The translations under genes were made by a program, and so were the position numbers. Below, one piece after another: positions 26,386 to 34,806 of a DNA stretch of 48,344 bases. Origin of the DNA: Flavobacteriaceae bacterium (GTDB lineage: Bacteria; Bacteroidota; Bacteroidia; Flavobacteriales; Flavobacteriaceae); assembly GCA_020854235.1 (NCBI GenBank), contig JADZFW010000041.1, positions 1 through 48,344 on the forward strand, written 5' to 3'. Within the stretch, counting starts at the first letter, position 1. The number at the start of each line of letters is the position of its first letter. Under the pieces are notes generated by a model, which was not told the DNA's origin, ran no database searches, and saw nothing but the letters and a program-made list of their open reading frames with translations.

Positions 26386-26744
26386 AAGATTTTATTATTG
26401 GAAGGATTAAAGGTTTTCGGTATGCTATCAAAGGATTTTTTCTGTTGCTAAGAACGGAACATTCCATTATTACACAATCAGTCATCGCTTTGATAGTCAT
26501 CGGTATGGGATTTTATTTGGGAATTAGCCGTGAGGAGTGGATGATGCAGTTACTCGCTATCGGATTGGTATTGTCAACTGAAAGTTTGAATACAGCAGTT
26601 GAAAAACTCTGCGATTTTGTACATCCTGATTTTCATGACAAGATCGGATTTATCAAAGATATAGGTGCCGGCGCTGTGACATTTGCTGCATTGATTGCGG
26701 TAGTTGTGGGTATCATTATCTATTATCCCTATTTTTGCTGTTGA
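26382..26744 (+). CDS. dgkA: Diacylglycerol/undecaprenol kinase (DgkA family)
   Basis: The 120-residue product has three membrane helices (about residues 35-52, 56-72, 97-117). The DgkA signature is intact: an N-terminal amphipathic region RIKGFRYAIKGFFLL, the E in RTEHS, and STESLNTAVEKLCDFV, followed by KDIGAGAVTFAALIAVVVG. The family phosphorylates diacylglycerol or undecaprenol at the inner membrane, recycling lipid carriers for envelope synthesis; which of the two is preferred cannot be told from sequence alone. Length is normal. Confidence 0.93.
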   Translation: MKDFIIGRIKGFRYAIKGFFLLLRTEHSIITQSVIALIVIGMGFYLGISREEWMMQLLAIGLVLSTESLNTAVEKLCDFVHPDFHDKIGFIKDIGAGAVTFAALIAVVVGIIIYYPYFCC

Positions 26745-27117
26745 AGGGTTTTTAATTATCTATGGGCAGATATATAAATTAGTTGAATTTAAAAAAATCA
26801 AGTTTTCCAAATAACTTGAAATTGTTTATTTATACCTTGATTCAAAAAATACAATGCTTTAAACATGACATGTCTATGGATTTGAATTCATTTCTAAATT
26901 AAAATGACAACATCTTCTTTTGAAGACCTGAGTAGATATATATAATTACAAAAGTTTGTTTATGAAGCTATGAATTATACTTTTTAACATCTGAAAATTA
27001 CATTTGAAAACTTGCTTTATTTTTCATACTTATAAAAGTTTGTTTATAGAGGAATGAATCATGCATCCTAATCACTCCAAATTGATTTTGAAGCCTTGCA
27101 TTGTTTTTTGAAATACC
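26745..27117. other. Non-coding stretch with decayed repeat units
   Basis: 373 bp without a credible gene. From about 26998 onward, words such as TTTGTTTATAGAGGAATGAATC and CAAATTGATTTTGAAGCC align loosely with the 42-bp unit of the neighbouring array, suggesting old, diverged copies. The leftmost part (26745-26990) is AT-rich with nothing recognisable. Confidence 0.45.
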
Positions 27118-27621
27118 TGAAACTTGTTTCCGAAGACTTGAATTGTCTATCAGAATAACTGAAATTAGTTTCCGTAGGCATGAATCGAGCATCAGAATAA
27201 CTGAAATTAGTTTCCGTAGGCATGAATTGAGTATCAGAATTACTGAAATTAGTTTCCGTAGGCATGAATTGAGCATCAGAATAACTGAAATTAATTTCCG
27301 TAGGGGTGAATTGAACATCAGAATTACTGAAATTAATTTCCGTAGGGGTGAATCGAGCATCAGAATAACTGAAATTAGTTTCCGTAGGGGTGAATTGAAC
27401 ATCAGAATTACTGAAATTAGTTTCCGTAGGCATGAATTGAGTATCAGAATAACTGAAATTAGTTTCCGTAGGGGTGAATTGAGCATCAGAATTACTGAAA
27501 TTAGTTTCCGTAGGGGTGAATTGAACATCAGAAATACTGAAATTAGTTTCCGTAGGGGTGCATTGAGCATCAGAATTACTGAAATGAGTTTCCGTAGGGT
27601 TCAATTGAACATTGGAATAAG
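27118..27621. repeat. 42-bp tandem repeat array (12 units, 10 near-identical)
   Basis: Twelve units begin every 42 bp at 27118, 27160, 27202 and so on to 27580. The ten central ones (27160-27579) are near-identical; the first and last are diverged. The conserved cores are TTTCCGTAGG and ATCAGAAT. Differences are confined to five places: unit position 9 (G/A), 20-21 (CA/GG), 27 (T/C), 30-31 (GC/AC/GT) and 39-40. Position 40 alternates A,T,A,T through the first eight central units, pointing to an 84-bp higher-order unit. Because 42 is divisible by three, three of six frames stay open for 178-190 codons, but in none are the differences mainly synonymous, so I treat it as non-coding. It lies 160 bp downstream of the stop of the helical unknown gene at 27781-28491. 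Confidence 0.9.
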
Positions 27622-27780
27622 TGAAAAAAGCGCTTATAGGACATAGGCGAACAACTAGAAAGTCCTGTGAATAGAAAAACCCATGGAATTAATCACTTGA
27701 TTGTATTTTTTATTAAGTTAAAGAGGTAGACTCTATAGAAGAACATTTGATAAAGCATTTTTAAACGATTTACCTTTTTT

Positions 27781-28491
27781 CTATTTGGCTATAGGTTTGT
27801 TTTGAAAGTTATTTACATTTTTTTTAAAGCTGAATTGATCTCGAATGACGGGTTCTTTCAATAGTAATTTATATGCGATACTGGCTAAACTTATGGTACG
27901 AGAATAAATTTCGTTAAAAGTCTCAAGGGTTTCCGAGGTTTGAGTTTTTCGAGTTCCTTTTAGAAATTCCTGATTTAATTCGGCTTGAATAAATGGAATT
28001 GGGTAATTGAGAAAAGACTCGATGAGAGTTTGTTCAGTCCCTTTTGCAATAATTTCTTGTTTTAATTGGGGTGTTAAATTGGCTTTAAATTGAACCAACA
28101 ACTTGATCAAAGCTTTTTGGCTTTTAAAAGATTCATTGGCGTAAAAAGTATCCATTCCCAAAGTATTCAATATTTCATCTCGTTTTTCAGGTTCTTGTTT
28201 AAAATCTTCTCTAATTTGAAGTCTTATTTGAGAAAGGTCGTTTAATATTTGTTCCTGAAAGTTTTGAATATGTAATGTTGCTTGTCGGAGTTCTTTTGCT
28301 TTATCATTACCTAATTGATTTTGGATTGCAAATTCAATATCCACTTTGAGTTTTTGAAAAAAATCATCGGTCCATGAGCTTCTTAGTTTTTGCAATAATT
28401 CTTTGTGAAGAATTGCTGACTCTACAATACTAGCGGCAGCCAATAGCATTTCAACATCTTTGTATTTGTATTTTCTCGAAAGGGTTTTCAT
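27781..28491 (-). CDS. Helical protein of unknown function
   Basis: The 236-residue product is predicted mostly helical: YKYKDVEMLLAAASIVESAI, LHKELLQKLRSSWTDDFFQK, AKELRQATLHIQNFQEQILN, and repeated K/E/Q-rich heptad-like segments to about residue 180. The last third carries ASIAYKLLLKEPVIRDQFSF. It has no signal peptide, membrane helix, cysteine pair or nucleotide-binding motif, so it is likely cytoplasmic. Its 3' flank holds the 42-bp tandem array. I do not recognise the family; the array may or may not be functionally linked. Confidence 0.7.
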   Translation of the reverse strand: MKTLSRKYKYKDVEMLLAAASIVESAILHKELLQKLRSSWTDDFFQKLKVDIEFAIQNQLGNDKAKELRQATLHIQNFQEQILNDLSQIRLQIREDFKQEPEKRDEILNTLGMDTFYANESFKSQKALIKLLVQFKANLTPQLKQEIIAKGTEQTLIESFLNYPIPFIQAELNQEFLKGTRKTQTSETLETFNEIYSRTISLASIAYKLLLKEPVIRDQFSFKKNVNNFQNKPIAK

Positions 28492-28829
28492 AATTTTTTC
28501 AGATTATTTGAGGTGAAATTTTTTGCTAAAATATAAAATCGTTTTGAAAATAGATTTAAATTTTTGAACTGTTAGGTTAATTCGTTCCATTCTTTTTATT
28601 TTGTGAACGGAGTTTATTGATGGGTATACGTTCAATACGAGATAGTTTTGCCGTTGTTTTTTTGATATTCAGACCCATTTTGCGAGGTGCATGGAATGAC
28701 TTTTTATTTATTTTCGATTGGGATGATATCCTTCTTTAGATCCATCAAAAAAAAATCTGTTCAAATTTTATCCATCCATTTAAAATTACCTCAACGTAAT
28801 GTTCCTATCTTTGTCATTCAATACACTTT
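28492..28829. other. Intergenic region upstream of the TSUP transporter
   Basis: 338 bp between divergent genes. It contains a -7 box TATCTTTG at 28806-28813, only 16 nt before the TSUP start, and a 33-codon minus-strand frame (28577-28678, MGLNIKKTTAKLSRIERIP at its start) that I could not support as a gene. Otherwise AT-rich with nothing recognised. Confidence 0.5.
28806..28813 (+). promoter_or_regulatory. Bacteroidota-type -7 box (TATCTTTG)
   Basis: Exact TAnnTTTG match 16 nt upstream of the TSUP ATG. Transcription from it would give a leader of roughly ten bases or fewer. Confidence 0.4.
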
Positions 28830-29621
28830 ATGTTTTTTACAGAATTATTGCATGACTATGGATTTTGGACACTAGGTATTCTAAGTGTTTTTGCCTTTTT
28901 GGCAGGATTTGTCGATGCGGTGGCAGGAGGAGGCGGATTGATTCAATTGCCTGCCTTGTTGATTCAATTTCCGAATACGGCTATCCCTACCCTATTTGGC
29001 ACGAATAAGATTGCAGCATTTTCGGGCACGAGTATTTCGGCTATCCAATATGGTCGAAGAATTCGTTTTGACTTCAAGCTCTTGGCGATTGTTTCATTTT
29101 TTGCAGCCCTTGCATCTTATGCCGGTGCCAGAGTAGTGAGTTATATAGATGTTCAAACACTCAAACCCATTATTTTGGTGATTTTGATTGTGATGGTTGT
29201 TTATACCATACTCAAAAAAGATTTGGGTTTGAATCAAACAAAGGAATTGACATTTAAGAAACAAGCATTTTATGGGGCAATTTTAGCTGTGCTGTTGGGT
29301 TTCTACGATGGTTTTTTTGGACCGGGAACCGGAAGTTTTTTTGTATTGGGATTTGTACTCTTCCTTGGATTTGAGTTTATTCAAGCATCTGCCTACGCCA
29401 AGGTCATCAATTGTGTCACCAATATTTCGGCCATATATGTTTTTGTAAGTCAAGGATTTTTTATGCCTTGGATTGCTTTGTTGATGGCAGTATTCAATAT
29501 TGCAGGTACCTTGACCGGTACTCGAATGGCTTTGCGAAAAGGGAATGCTTTTGTCAGAATTGTATTTATAGTCGTAGTGAGTTTGTTAATCATAAGGTAT
29601 GCTTATGATTTATTTCAATAA
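28830..29621 (+). CDS. TSUP (TauE/SafE/DUF81) family transporter
   Basis: The 263-residue product has about eight membrane helices in two related halves. TSUP words are visible: FLAGFVDAVAGGGGLIQLPA, FGTNKIAAFSGTSISAIQY in the first half and LGFYDGFFGPGTGSFFVLGF, AKVINCVTNISAI in the second. Family members move sulfite, sulfoacetate, organosulfonates or related anions across the inner membrane, mostly outward. No neighbouring sulfur gene narrows the substrate. It converges on the sialidase-like gene. Confidence 0.9.
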   Translation: MFFTELLHDYGFWTLGILSVFAFLAGFVDAVAGGGGLIQLPALLIQFPNTAIPTLFGTNKIAAFSGTSISAIQYGRRIRFDFKLLAIVSFFAALASYAGARVVSYIDVQTLKPIILVILIVMVVYTILKKDLGLNQTKELTFKKQAFYGAILAVLLGFYDGFFGPGTGSFFVLGFVLFLGFEFIQASAYAKVINCVTNISAIYVFVSQGFFMPWIALLMAVFNIAGTLTGTRMALRKGNAFVRIVFIVVVSLLIIRYAYDLFQ

Positions 29622-29665
29622 GCGGGAGAGCCATTCCATTTCTTATTAAATTATAATTACCACCC

Positions 29666-30997
29666 TTATTTTTTAACCATAGCCGTCCAAATACTCAACT
29701 TACCGTTTTCTGAACGGGTCCATATAGGTCTTACCATTCCATTGTAACTCGAAATATTGTTGTAATCACCGAAAAAGATATCAGGATTGGGAGTAAAAGG
29801 GCTACTTGAAATACATTCCGAACTGAAAGTTGTTCCCCCATCAGTGGAAACTGAAAGCACTACGTCTGTTTGCGTATCTGAATAGGGACTACGGTCATAA
29901 TAAACGATGTAGATATAACCCGTAATCGGGTCGACACTCATCCAAGTAAAAAATTGATGTGATAGGGTTTTGTCTTGATTGACGCGTATGGGTTGAGACC
30001 AAGTTGCTCCGGCATCTGAAGATTTAATTAGAAAAACATCGGTATTGTCTTTGCCATTGCGTTGATCGGTCCAATTGATATAGATATTGCCTTTGAAAGG
30101 AGAATTGGAAACATCCACAACTGTTACGGGCATGCCATTACAACGACCGATTCCGGGAATATCTTGTGTCCAGCCACCGGTTTGATCGGCAATGACAGTA
30201 TCTTCAATCCAAGTAATGCCATTGTCCATACTTTTATCAAAATGAATTTGATTATTGACCGACCAAGCCACGTACACATTGCCATCGGTATCGACGGCCG
30301 GAACAGCACCTTCTGTGGTTTTATCATCATCCAGCGCATCACCTTCCAAATTACTGATGGTTATAGCCTCACTAAATGTGGCACCGGCATCGGTCGAAGT
30401 TGCAAATTGAATTCTGCTTTTGTGTTCGGTATTTGCGCTACCATATTTATCAAATTCGGTCCAAGTTACATAGATTTGACCAGTTGTAGGATGGACAACA
30501 GCCCATTCTTTGTCTTGTTGTTTGGGTTCGTTTTTTCCAATACCCACCCCGTCATTCCAGGTTTGTCCCCCATCAGTTGATTTTTGAATAACGATTTGAT
30601 TTAAAAATTTGGAACCAGCATAAGCTTGACCGTCGGGATTGGCGAGATGTAAGTAGTAAAAATTACACGAAGGGTCATTGACGATGCAAGGATCACCATA
30701 AACTCCAAAAGATTTGGATTTAAGAAGTTTCTTGGTCCAAGTTCTTCCCGCATCTTGCGAGTAATAAACGTTATTCAACACACTTCCTGCTACTAAATTT
30801 TGAGGATTTTGGAGATTGAATGCAATAGAAGGTTCACAAGGGCCTGTTAGAATAGCCAATCCTTCATCCATTTTTATATTTTGATAAAGCGCTTGTTTGG
30901 GTAAATTTAAATCAACGGTATCTGTAACTTTTTGTGTAGTTTTACAACCTATTAAAGCCCAAAACACAACACCATACACCATACTAATATGTCTCAT
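29666..30997 (-). CDS. Sialidase-like (BNR/Asp-box) beta-propeller lipoprotein
   Basis: The 443-residue product has a lipoprotein signal (VYGVVFWALIGC with the Cys followed by KTTQK). The mature part has at least six Asp boxes of the S-x-D-x-G-x-T-W/F type: SQDAGRTW, STDGGQTW, STDAGATF, SMDNGITW, SSDAGATW and STDGGTTF. That marks a six-bladed propeller of the sialidase/exo-alpha-sialidase superfamily. The arginine triad and Tyr/Glu pair of true sialidases could not be confirmed, so it may be a structural or other glycan-active propeller. The open frame begins 31 codons further upstream, but MRHISMVYGV at 30997 is chosen for its signal; it overlaps the divergent DUF6702 gene start by 9 bp. Confidence 0.8.
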   Translation of the reverse strand: MRHISMVYGVVFWALIGCKTTQKVTDTVDLNLPKQALYQNIKMDEGLAILTGPCEPSIAFNLQNPQNLVAGSVLNNVYYSQDAGRTWTKKLLKSKSFGVYGDPCIVNDPSCNFYYLHLANPDGQAYAGSKFLNQIVIQKSTDGGQTWNDGVGIGKNEPKQQDKEWAVVHPTTGQIYVTWTEFDKYGSANTEHKSRIQFATSTDAGATFSEAITISNLEGDALDDDKTTEGAVPAVDTDGNVYVAWSVNNQIHFDKSMDNGITWIEDTVIADQTGGWTQDIPGIGRCNGMPVTVVDVSNSPFKGNIYINWTDQRNGKDNTDVFLIKSSDAGATWSQPIRVNQDKTLSHQFFTWMSVDPITGYIYIVYYDRSPYSDTQTDVVLSVSTDGGTTFSSECISSSPFTPNPDIFFGDYNNISSYNGMVRPIWTRSENGKLSIWTAMVKK

Positions 30998-31495
30998 TTC
31001 TTTAAGTATAAATTTGTTTTGACTGTACTGATTTTCGTTTTGACATCTTTTGCAAAACACGAAGAATATTACAGCATCACCAATATTCAATACAAAGAAA
31101 ATGAAAAAACTTTACAAATCACCATGCGTTTTTTTACGAATGATATGGAAATAGCTTTGCAAAAGTTTTATGGTAAAAGTTTCGAACTAAATACCGATAG
31201 AGAAATTGCCCAAGCCAATGAATTGATTGAAGAATACATCAAACAGAAATTTAATTTGACTATTGATGGAACTCTAATCAATTACGATTGGATTGGAAAA
31301 GAATTTGAAAAAGATTCCATTTATCTCTATTTTGAAGTTCAAAATGTCGAGCCATTTAAAACCGTTGAAATACGGAATGCCTGTTTGATTGATGCATGTC
31401 CTTCACAAGAAAATATTGTCAAATTCAAAGCATTTGAAACCTATAAGAGTTTGATATTAAATAAACAAAAAGATACGGAAGCTATAATTTTTTGA
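30989..31495 (+). CDS. DUF6702 family exported protein
   Basis: The 168-residue product has a signal peptide (MSHFFKYKFVLTVLIFVLTS, then FAKHEEYY). The mature part has the DUF6702 pattern: SITNIQYKENEKTLQITMRF, FTNDMEIALQKFYG, NYDWIGKEFEKDSIYLYFEV, and VEIRNACLIDACPSQENIVK near the end. The function is unknown; the gene commonly precedes an M1-family metallopeptidase in Flavobacteriia, as here (87 bp downstream). Its ATG lies inside the first codons of the divergent sialidase-like gene. Confidence 0.85.
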   Translation: MSHFFKYKFVLTVLIFVLTSFAKHEEYYSITNIQYKENEKTLQITMRFFTNDMEIALQKFYGKSFELNTDREIAQANELIEEYIKQKFNLTIDGTLINYDWIGKEFEKDSIYLYFEVQNVEPFKTVEIRNACLIDACPSQENIVKFKAFETYKSLILNKQKDTEAIIF

Positions 31496-31525
31496 CAATC
31501 GTTATGCTGATTTCAAAGTAAAGTA

Positions 31526-31533
31526 TATTTTTG
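31526..31533 (+). promoter_or_regulatory. Bacteroidota-type -7 box (TATTTTTG)
   Basis: TAnnTTTG match 49 nt upstream of the M1 peptidase ATG; no -33 element at the right spacing. Confidence 0.35.
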
Positions 31534-31582
31534 ATACCTCTAAGAAGTTAAACTTCCCATCCATAGACCTTATTTTTTTATA

Positions 31583-33856
31583 ATGAATAAAATATTTTTA
31601 AGCCTTATCGTGACCTTAGTTTTTGTAACAGCAAAGGCACAAAACACTCCCAAAGATTCTATTTCACCAATCAAGGGACATTACAACGAGAGCAAATTCA
31701 AGCAATTACAAGAGGAATTACCGACCCCAAATGCCTATCGCACGGCTTCGGGTGCTCCGGGATTTGCTTACTATCAGCAGCAAGCCGATTACGTCATGCA
31801 AATTACTTTGGACGACAAAAATCAAAGAATTTATGGCGAAGCTACGGTTACCTATACCAACAATTCACCCGATGCTTTGGACTATCTCTGGGTACAATTG
31901 GATCAAAATATCCAAGCACCCAATTCATTGAGTAAAAAAACCAATGGAGAAGGACCAGCTATGGGGTATCAAGCACAAAAATATGTAGAAGAGTTTATGG
32001 GGAAACCTTTTGATGGCGGCTATAAACTCGATTATGTAAAAGATGCAACCGGAAAAGATATTTCCTACACCGTCAATGAAACCATGATGCGTATCAATTT
32101 GGAAAAACCATTGGCTTCCAAAGGTCAAATGGTTTTTAAAATGAAATGGTGGTACAACATCAACAACTATATGATTCATCGAGGTCGTTCGGGCTATGAA
32201 CATTTTGAAGAAGATGGAAACAACTTGTATATCATTGCCCAATTCTATCCACGTATGGCGGTTTACAATGATGCCGAAGGATGGCAAACCTTGCAATATT
32301 TGGGAACAGGTGAATTTTCGTTGGTGTTTGGTAATTTTGATGTCAAAATCACAACACCTGCCGACCATGTGATGGAAGCTACGGGTATTTTACAAAATCC
32401 CCAAGAAGTTTTCACCAAAGATCAATATAAAAGATATGAATTAGCACAAAAATCTTACGACCAACCGGTTGTCGTCGTTACGCAAGCCGAAGCTGAGGTC
32501 AGCGAAAAAGGATTTTCCGAAAAAACGAAGACTTGGCATTACAAAGCCGAAATGGTACGGGATTTTGCATTTGCCACTTCACGCAAATTGATATATGATG
32601 CACAAGCTGTGAAATTAGGCAACAAAACCGTCCTAGCCATTTCTTTGTATCCCAAAGAAGGAAATCCTTTGTGGGAACAAGTTTCTACAAAGGTCGTGGT
32701 GCATACTTTGAAATCCTATTCAGCCCATTTATTTGATTATCCTTATCCCAAAGCCATTTCCATCAATGCCAATCAACAAGGGATGGAATATCCTATGATC
32801 TGTTTCAATGGAGGACGTCCACGTGAAGATGGCAGCTGGTCGAAGCAAACTTATAACGGAACTGTTGGGGTCATTACGCATGAAGTAGGACACAATTGGT
32901 TTCCCATGATTGTCAATTCGGATGAACGCCAATGGGGTTGGATGGATGAAGGTTTGAATACTTTTACCCAATTGATGGCGCAAGAAGAATTTGAACCCGG
33001 TTTTGAATCCAGAGGTTATCCCAAAGATTTGGTCGAATACATGACCGGTGACCAAAGCAAATTGGAACCCATCATGACCCAACACGATTTGGTTCACGAC
33101 AGTGGAAAAAATGCGTATCACAAACCGGCAGCGGGATTGTACATGTTGCGCGAATTTATTATGGGACGTGAGTTATTTGATCACGCTTTTAAAACCTATG
33201 CCAATCGTTGGAAGTTCAAACATCCCTCAGTAGCCGATTTCTTCCGTACGATGGAAGATGCTTCGGGCATTGATTTGGATTGGTTCTGGAGAGGTTGGTT
33301 TTACACTACCGATGTCAATGACATTGGAATTAAAACTGTCAACCAATTTGTTTTGACCGACGAACCGACGGCTAGAGTGAAACGCATGGCAGCAGCTTAT
33401 GGCATGCCTGTAGATCAGTTTCCTAAAATGATTCACTTGGTAGCCAAAGACAGTCCCGATTACAAACCTGAATACGATCAAAACACGAATCCAACGGAAG
33501 ATTTTCAAATCTTGAAGGAATACTTGGCTAAAAATTTCACCTCCGAGGAACAAGCGCAATTGAAGAATGTCAAATACTTTTACGAAATTGTATTTGAAAA
33601 ACCGGGAGGATTGGTCATGCCGATTTTGGTTGACATCGTCTATGTCGATGGCAGTAAGGAAAGTTTTAATTTCCCTGGACTGATATGGAGATTGAATGAC
33701 AAGCAAGTGAGCAAAGTATTTCCAAGTGAAAAAGAAATCAAGGAAATCATTATAGATCCTTTGGAAATAACTGCAGATGTGAATTTGGAAAACAATTACT
33801 ATCCACGTCGTGCTGTGAGTGATAAATTTGAAGAGTTCAAAAAGAAAACGGAATAA
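31583..33856 (+). CDS. M1-family zinc metallopeptidase
   Basis: The 757-residue product has a signal peptide (about residues 1-19, ending TAKAQ), so it is periplasmic or outer-membrane facing. An N-terminal beta-saddle is followed by a thermolysin-like catalytic domain with H433-E-x-x-H437 and the third ligand E456 (THEVGHNWFP ... WGWMDEGLNTF), the gluzincin spacing H-E-x2-H-x18-E. The usual exopeptidase GAMEN motif appears as GMEYPMICFNGG, so aminopeptidase specificity is uncertain. Its C-terminal part (about 560-757) is helical plus beta. It follows the DUF6702 gene and is 11 bp from crcB. Confidence 0.93.
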   Translation: MNKIFLSLIVTLVFVTAKAQNTPKDSISPIKGHYNESKFKQLQEELPTPNAYRTASGAPGFAYYQQQADYVMQITLDDKNQRIYGEATVTYTNNSPDALDYLWVQLDQNIQAPNSLSKKTNGEGPAMGYQAQKYVEEFMGKPFDGGYKLDYVKDATGKDISYTVNETMMRINLEKPLASKGQMVFKMKWWYNINNYMIHRGRSGYEHFEEDGNNLYIIAQFYPRMAVYNDAEGWQTLQYLGTGEFSLVFGNFDVKITTPADHVMEATGILQNPQEVFTKDQYKRYELAQKSYDQPVVVVTQAEAEVSEKGFSEKTKTWHYKAEMVRDFAFATSRKLIYDAQAVKLGNKTVLAISLYPKEGNPLWEQVSTKVVVHTLKSYSAHLFDYPYPKAISINANQQGMEYPMICFNGGRPREDGSWSKQTYNGTVGVITHEVGHNWFPMIVNSDERQWGWMDEGLNTFTQLMAQEEFEPGFESRGYPKDLVEYMTGDQSKLEPIMTQHDLVHDSGKNAYHKPAAGLYMLREFIMGRELFDHAFKTYANRWKFKHPSVADFFRTMEDASGIDLDWFWRGWFYTTDVNDIGIKTVNQFVLTDEPTARVKRMAAAYGMPVDQFPKMIHLVAKDSPDYKPEYDQNTNPTEDFQILKEYLAKNFTSEEQAQLKNVKYFYEIVFEKPGGLVMPILVDIVYVDGSKESFNFPGLIWRLNDKQVSKVFPSEKEIKEIIIDPLEITADVNLENNYYPRRAVSDKFEEFKKKTE

Positions 33857-33867
33857 TTCAAGGCATT

Positions 33868-34233
33868 ATGAGGTTTGTTTTACTGGTTGGAACGGGAAGT
33901 TTTATCGGTGGCGTTTTGAGATATGGGATTTCCCACTTCATACATTTGAGATGGTCCAACGGATTTCCTTGGGGCACGATGACTGTGAATATCATTGGAA
34001 GTTTTTTAATTGGAATTGTCTTCGGCTTATTTGACAAGCAACAACTATCACCCGAATGGAAGCTGTTTCTTGCGGTGGGTATTTTGGGCGGTTTTACTAC
34101 TTTTTCAGCCTTTTCGAATGAAACCTTAAACTTTTTAAAATCCGAACAATATCAATTGGCAGCCTTGTATGTCATGGGAAGTGTTGGATTGGGATTAATG
34201 GCTACTTTTGGGGGGATGGGATTGGTGAAATAA
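33868..34233 (+). CDS. crcB: Fluoride channel CrcB/Fluc
   Basis: This 121-residue inner-membrane protein has four helices and the Fluc signatures: GTGSFIGGVLRYGIS at the start, WGTMTVNIIGSFLIGI (the Asn of the pore and the GSF turn), and GGFTTFSAFSNETL, the central sodium/phenylalanine-box region. As a dual-topology dimer it exports fluoride passively. It starts 11 bp after the M1 peptidase stop and is probably cotranscribed. No fluoride riboswitch is visible upstream, where the peptidase coding sequence lies. Confidence 0.95.
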   Translation: MRFVLLVGTGSFIGGVLRYGISHFIHLRWSNGFPWGTMTVNIIGSFLIGIVFGLFDKQQLSPEWKLFLAVGILGGFTTFSAFSNETLNFLKSEQYQLAALYVMGSVGLGLMATFGGMGLVK

Positions 34234-34284
34234 GGTTGTGGGAAAGTTGGGTTTTTGAGGTATTGTTTTACAAAGTTGGGAAAT

Positions 34285-34322
34285 CATTGTGGGGTGTGGC
34301 GAAGTTGTAAATTTCGCAAAGC
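34285..34322 (+). repeat. REP-like palindromic element (left copy)
   Basis: TGGGGTGTGGCGAAGTTGTA is followed by AATTTCGCAAAGC. The core GCGAAGTT-GTA-AATTTCGC folds into an 8-bp stem with one G-U pair. A related element in opposite orientation lies at 35255-35293, on the other side of the two small genes. Confidence 0.5.
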
Positions 34323-34335
34323 TAGAGAAGCTTGG

Positions 34336-34740
34336 CTATGGATAAAATACCGGAACTAAACTATCATTAAAAATTTTACTATGATAATTATTAACCATGC
34401 TTTTATATCTCCAAGTCATATAATGTCTATCACAATATAAGGTATCTTTACCTCGTATTATGGCAAAATCCCAAATTCCTAACCCAACTTCATCATAAAA
34501 ACCATTCGAGTTTAAATCTTCAATGATACGATTAATCTCCTTATTATTTTCTTTAGTAAATGGAATATTAAATAAAACAAGCTCTCTATTCTTATCTACG
34601 ATAAAAAATTCATCAATATTATCACCTCTGATTTCAACCCCAAGCGCATGTCTTTTATGAGTATAGAGTTTGATGTCATAAGATTTACAAGAGCTAAAAA
34701 CGATTATTAAGAGCAGTATAAATAGGCTTGTTGATTTCAT
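34336..34740 (-). CDS. Small lipoprotein of unknown function
   Basis: The 134-residue product has a lipoprotein signal (MKSTSLFILLLIIVFSSC, then KSYDIKLYTH). The mature part is about 115 residues of mixed composition (DNIDEFFIVDKNRELVLFNI, FYDEVGLGIWDFAIIRGKDT). It is not recognised. The open frame extends 12 codons upstream, but the lipobox fixes the start at 34740. It is AT-rich compared with crcB next door and lies in the same orientation as another small exported unknown; the pair is bracketed by REP-like elements. Confidence 0.65.
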   Translation of the reverse strand: MKSTSLFILLLIIVFSSCKSYDIKLYTHKRHALGVEIRGDNIDEFFIVDKNRELVLFNIPFTKENNKEINRIIEDLNSNGFYDEVGLGIWDFAIIRGKDTLYCDRHYMTWRYKSMVNNYHSKIFNDSLVPVFYP

Positions 34741-34806
34741 GGTAATAAATTTTATTTTCTTTGATTTTGTTTCCATACCACTAGTAAGGATTAGCTATGC
34801 GAATTT

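Noticed and set aside
27118-27621. Array as a TALE-like or other modular DNA-binding repeat protein
   Set aside because: Fixed repeats with variable positions are suggestive, but a 14-residue unit without helical pattern and the lack of start, stop context and selection signature argue against it.
26998-27646. Long open frames on both strands across the 42-bp array (178-190 codons)
   Set aside because: They exist only because the 42-bp unit is divisible by three and lacks stops in three frames. Differences between units are mostly non-synonymous in every frame, and there is no signal peptide, domain or credible start.
28577-28678. 33-codon minus-strand frame beginning MGLNIKKTTAKLSRIERIP
   Set aside because: Basic and tidy, but no coupling, no ribosome-binding context and no recognised family; it could be a remnant of a gene end. 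Not strong enough to annotate.
28687-28875. 62-codon plus-strand frame before the TSUP transporter
   Set aside because: Overlaps the better-supported TSUP start in another frame and covers the -7 box.
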